From NCBI RefSeq assembly GCF_002929825.1, contig NZ_PJJN01000025.1, positions 62,001 through 126,000 of the forward strand: a DNA stretch of 64,000 nucleotides, read 5' to 3'. Positions 63,767-64,000 of the stretch are shown in pieces; position 1 is the stretch's first letter; each line of letters starts with the position of its first letter. The DNA is from Cryobacterium sp. Y29. Its GTDB lineage: Bacteria; Actinomycetota; Actinomycetes; Actinomycetales; Microbacteriaceae. The position numbers and the translations under genes were made by a program. The notes under the pieces were generated by a model. The model searched no databases and was not told where the DNA came from. It worked only from the letters and a program-made list of their open reading frames with translations.

Positions 63767-64000
63767 TTGGATGCCATTTCTGCGGTTCGTGCAAACTGTT
63801 TGCGGGCGGTCTGTTTAATGGCATAGGCTGCTGCGGCGTCGCGCACCCACGCACCGTCCTCGTGGGCGTCGCGTCGACGCTGGAGACGCTGGGCGTTGTT
63901 CGGGCCGCGACCGGCCAGCACCTCGTGAAACTCGGTCCAGTCGATCTCGCCAAGATCCCACTGCTGGGTTTGCTCATTGAAGTGCAGGTCGGGGTCGGGC
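63763..64000 (-). CDS. paaA: Phenylacetyl-CoA epoxidase subunit PaaA (N-terminus beyond right edge)
   Basis: The last 78 codons are inside the window; the rest lies to the right. The visible end includes DPDLHFNEQTQQWDLGEIDW and ends in EMASK. This agrees with the C-terminus of the catalytic diiron subunit. Its stop overlaps the paaB start (ATGA). The operon promoter must lie outside the window. Confidence 0.9.
   Translation of the reverse strand, partial: PDPDLHFNEQTQQWDLGEIDWTEFHEVLAGRGPNNAQRLQRRRDAHEDGAWVRDAAAAYAIKQTARKQFARTAEMASK

Overview
The window looks like chromosomal DNA of a high-GC actinomycete, most likely a member of the Microbacteriaceae (genus not determined; Cryobacterium-like relatives are plausible). 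Supporting signs are the gene order lysS-panC-DUF2520-(PH proteins)-DUF3180-folK-folB-folP-folE-ftsH-hpt-tilS-ppa, which matches the Rv3598c-Rv3628 neighbourhood of Mycobacterium tuberculosis, many GTG/TTG starts, ATGA stop-start overlaps, and an actinobacterial-type paaABCDE cluster.

Bases 1-14651 are one long minus-strand housekeeping run: tRNA lysidine synthetase, hypoxanthine phosphoribosyltransferase, FtsH, four folate genes, DUF3180, two bacterial PH-domain membrane proteins, a DUF2520 dehydrogenase-like protein, pantothenate synthetase, lysyl-tRNA synthetase, two very small membrane-protein genes, cardiolipin synthase and the start of a DUF2254 membrane protein. panD and coaX, which sit between panC and lysS in mycobacteria, are absent here. 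Divergent from tilS is ppa, ending in a clear terminator.

Bases 15367-18241 hold two secreted cell-wall hydrolases (NlpC/P60 and M23) with related coiled-coil N-termini. Three tRNAs follow (Glu, Asp, Phe). Downstream of tRNA-Phe lies a decayed tyrosine-recombinase remnant whose catalytic Tyr reads His, then an orphan lipoprotein and an M19 dipeptidase.

Bases about 21.6-48.5 kb form a large Wzx/Wzy-type exopolysaccharide locus. It has a polyprenyl-phosphate sugar-1-phosphate transferase, seven further glycosyltransferases or candidates, a Wzz/BY-kinase fusion, a Wzx flippase, an O-antigen-ligase/Wzy-like polymerase and two acyltransferase-3 proteins. A CDP-alcohol phosphatidyltransferase and a glycerol-3-phosphate-type cytidylyltransferase could together make a CDP-alcohol and attach its phospho-alcohol. 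Mixed in are two pairs of secreted proteins: beta-propeller/FN3 proteins (one also with LamG and PKD domains) sharing a Cys-His motif, and beta-helix proteins. No nucleotide-sugar synthesis genes are present. The secreted pairs are the least explained part of the window.

Bases 48.5-58.3 kb carry prolyl iminopeptidase, a DksA/TraR zinc-finger protein, an ABC transporter with a two-component system in one operon, an acyl-CoA oxidase-like protein and RecQ. Bases 58.4-60.0 kb carry a CopC-like protein and a membrane protein. The right end (60.1-64.0 kb) is the phenylacetyl-CoA epoxidase operon paaABCDE plus an enoyl-CoA hydratase; paaA is cut by the window edge.
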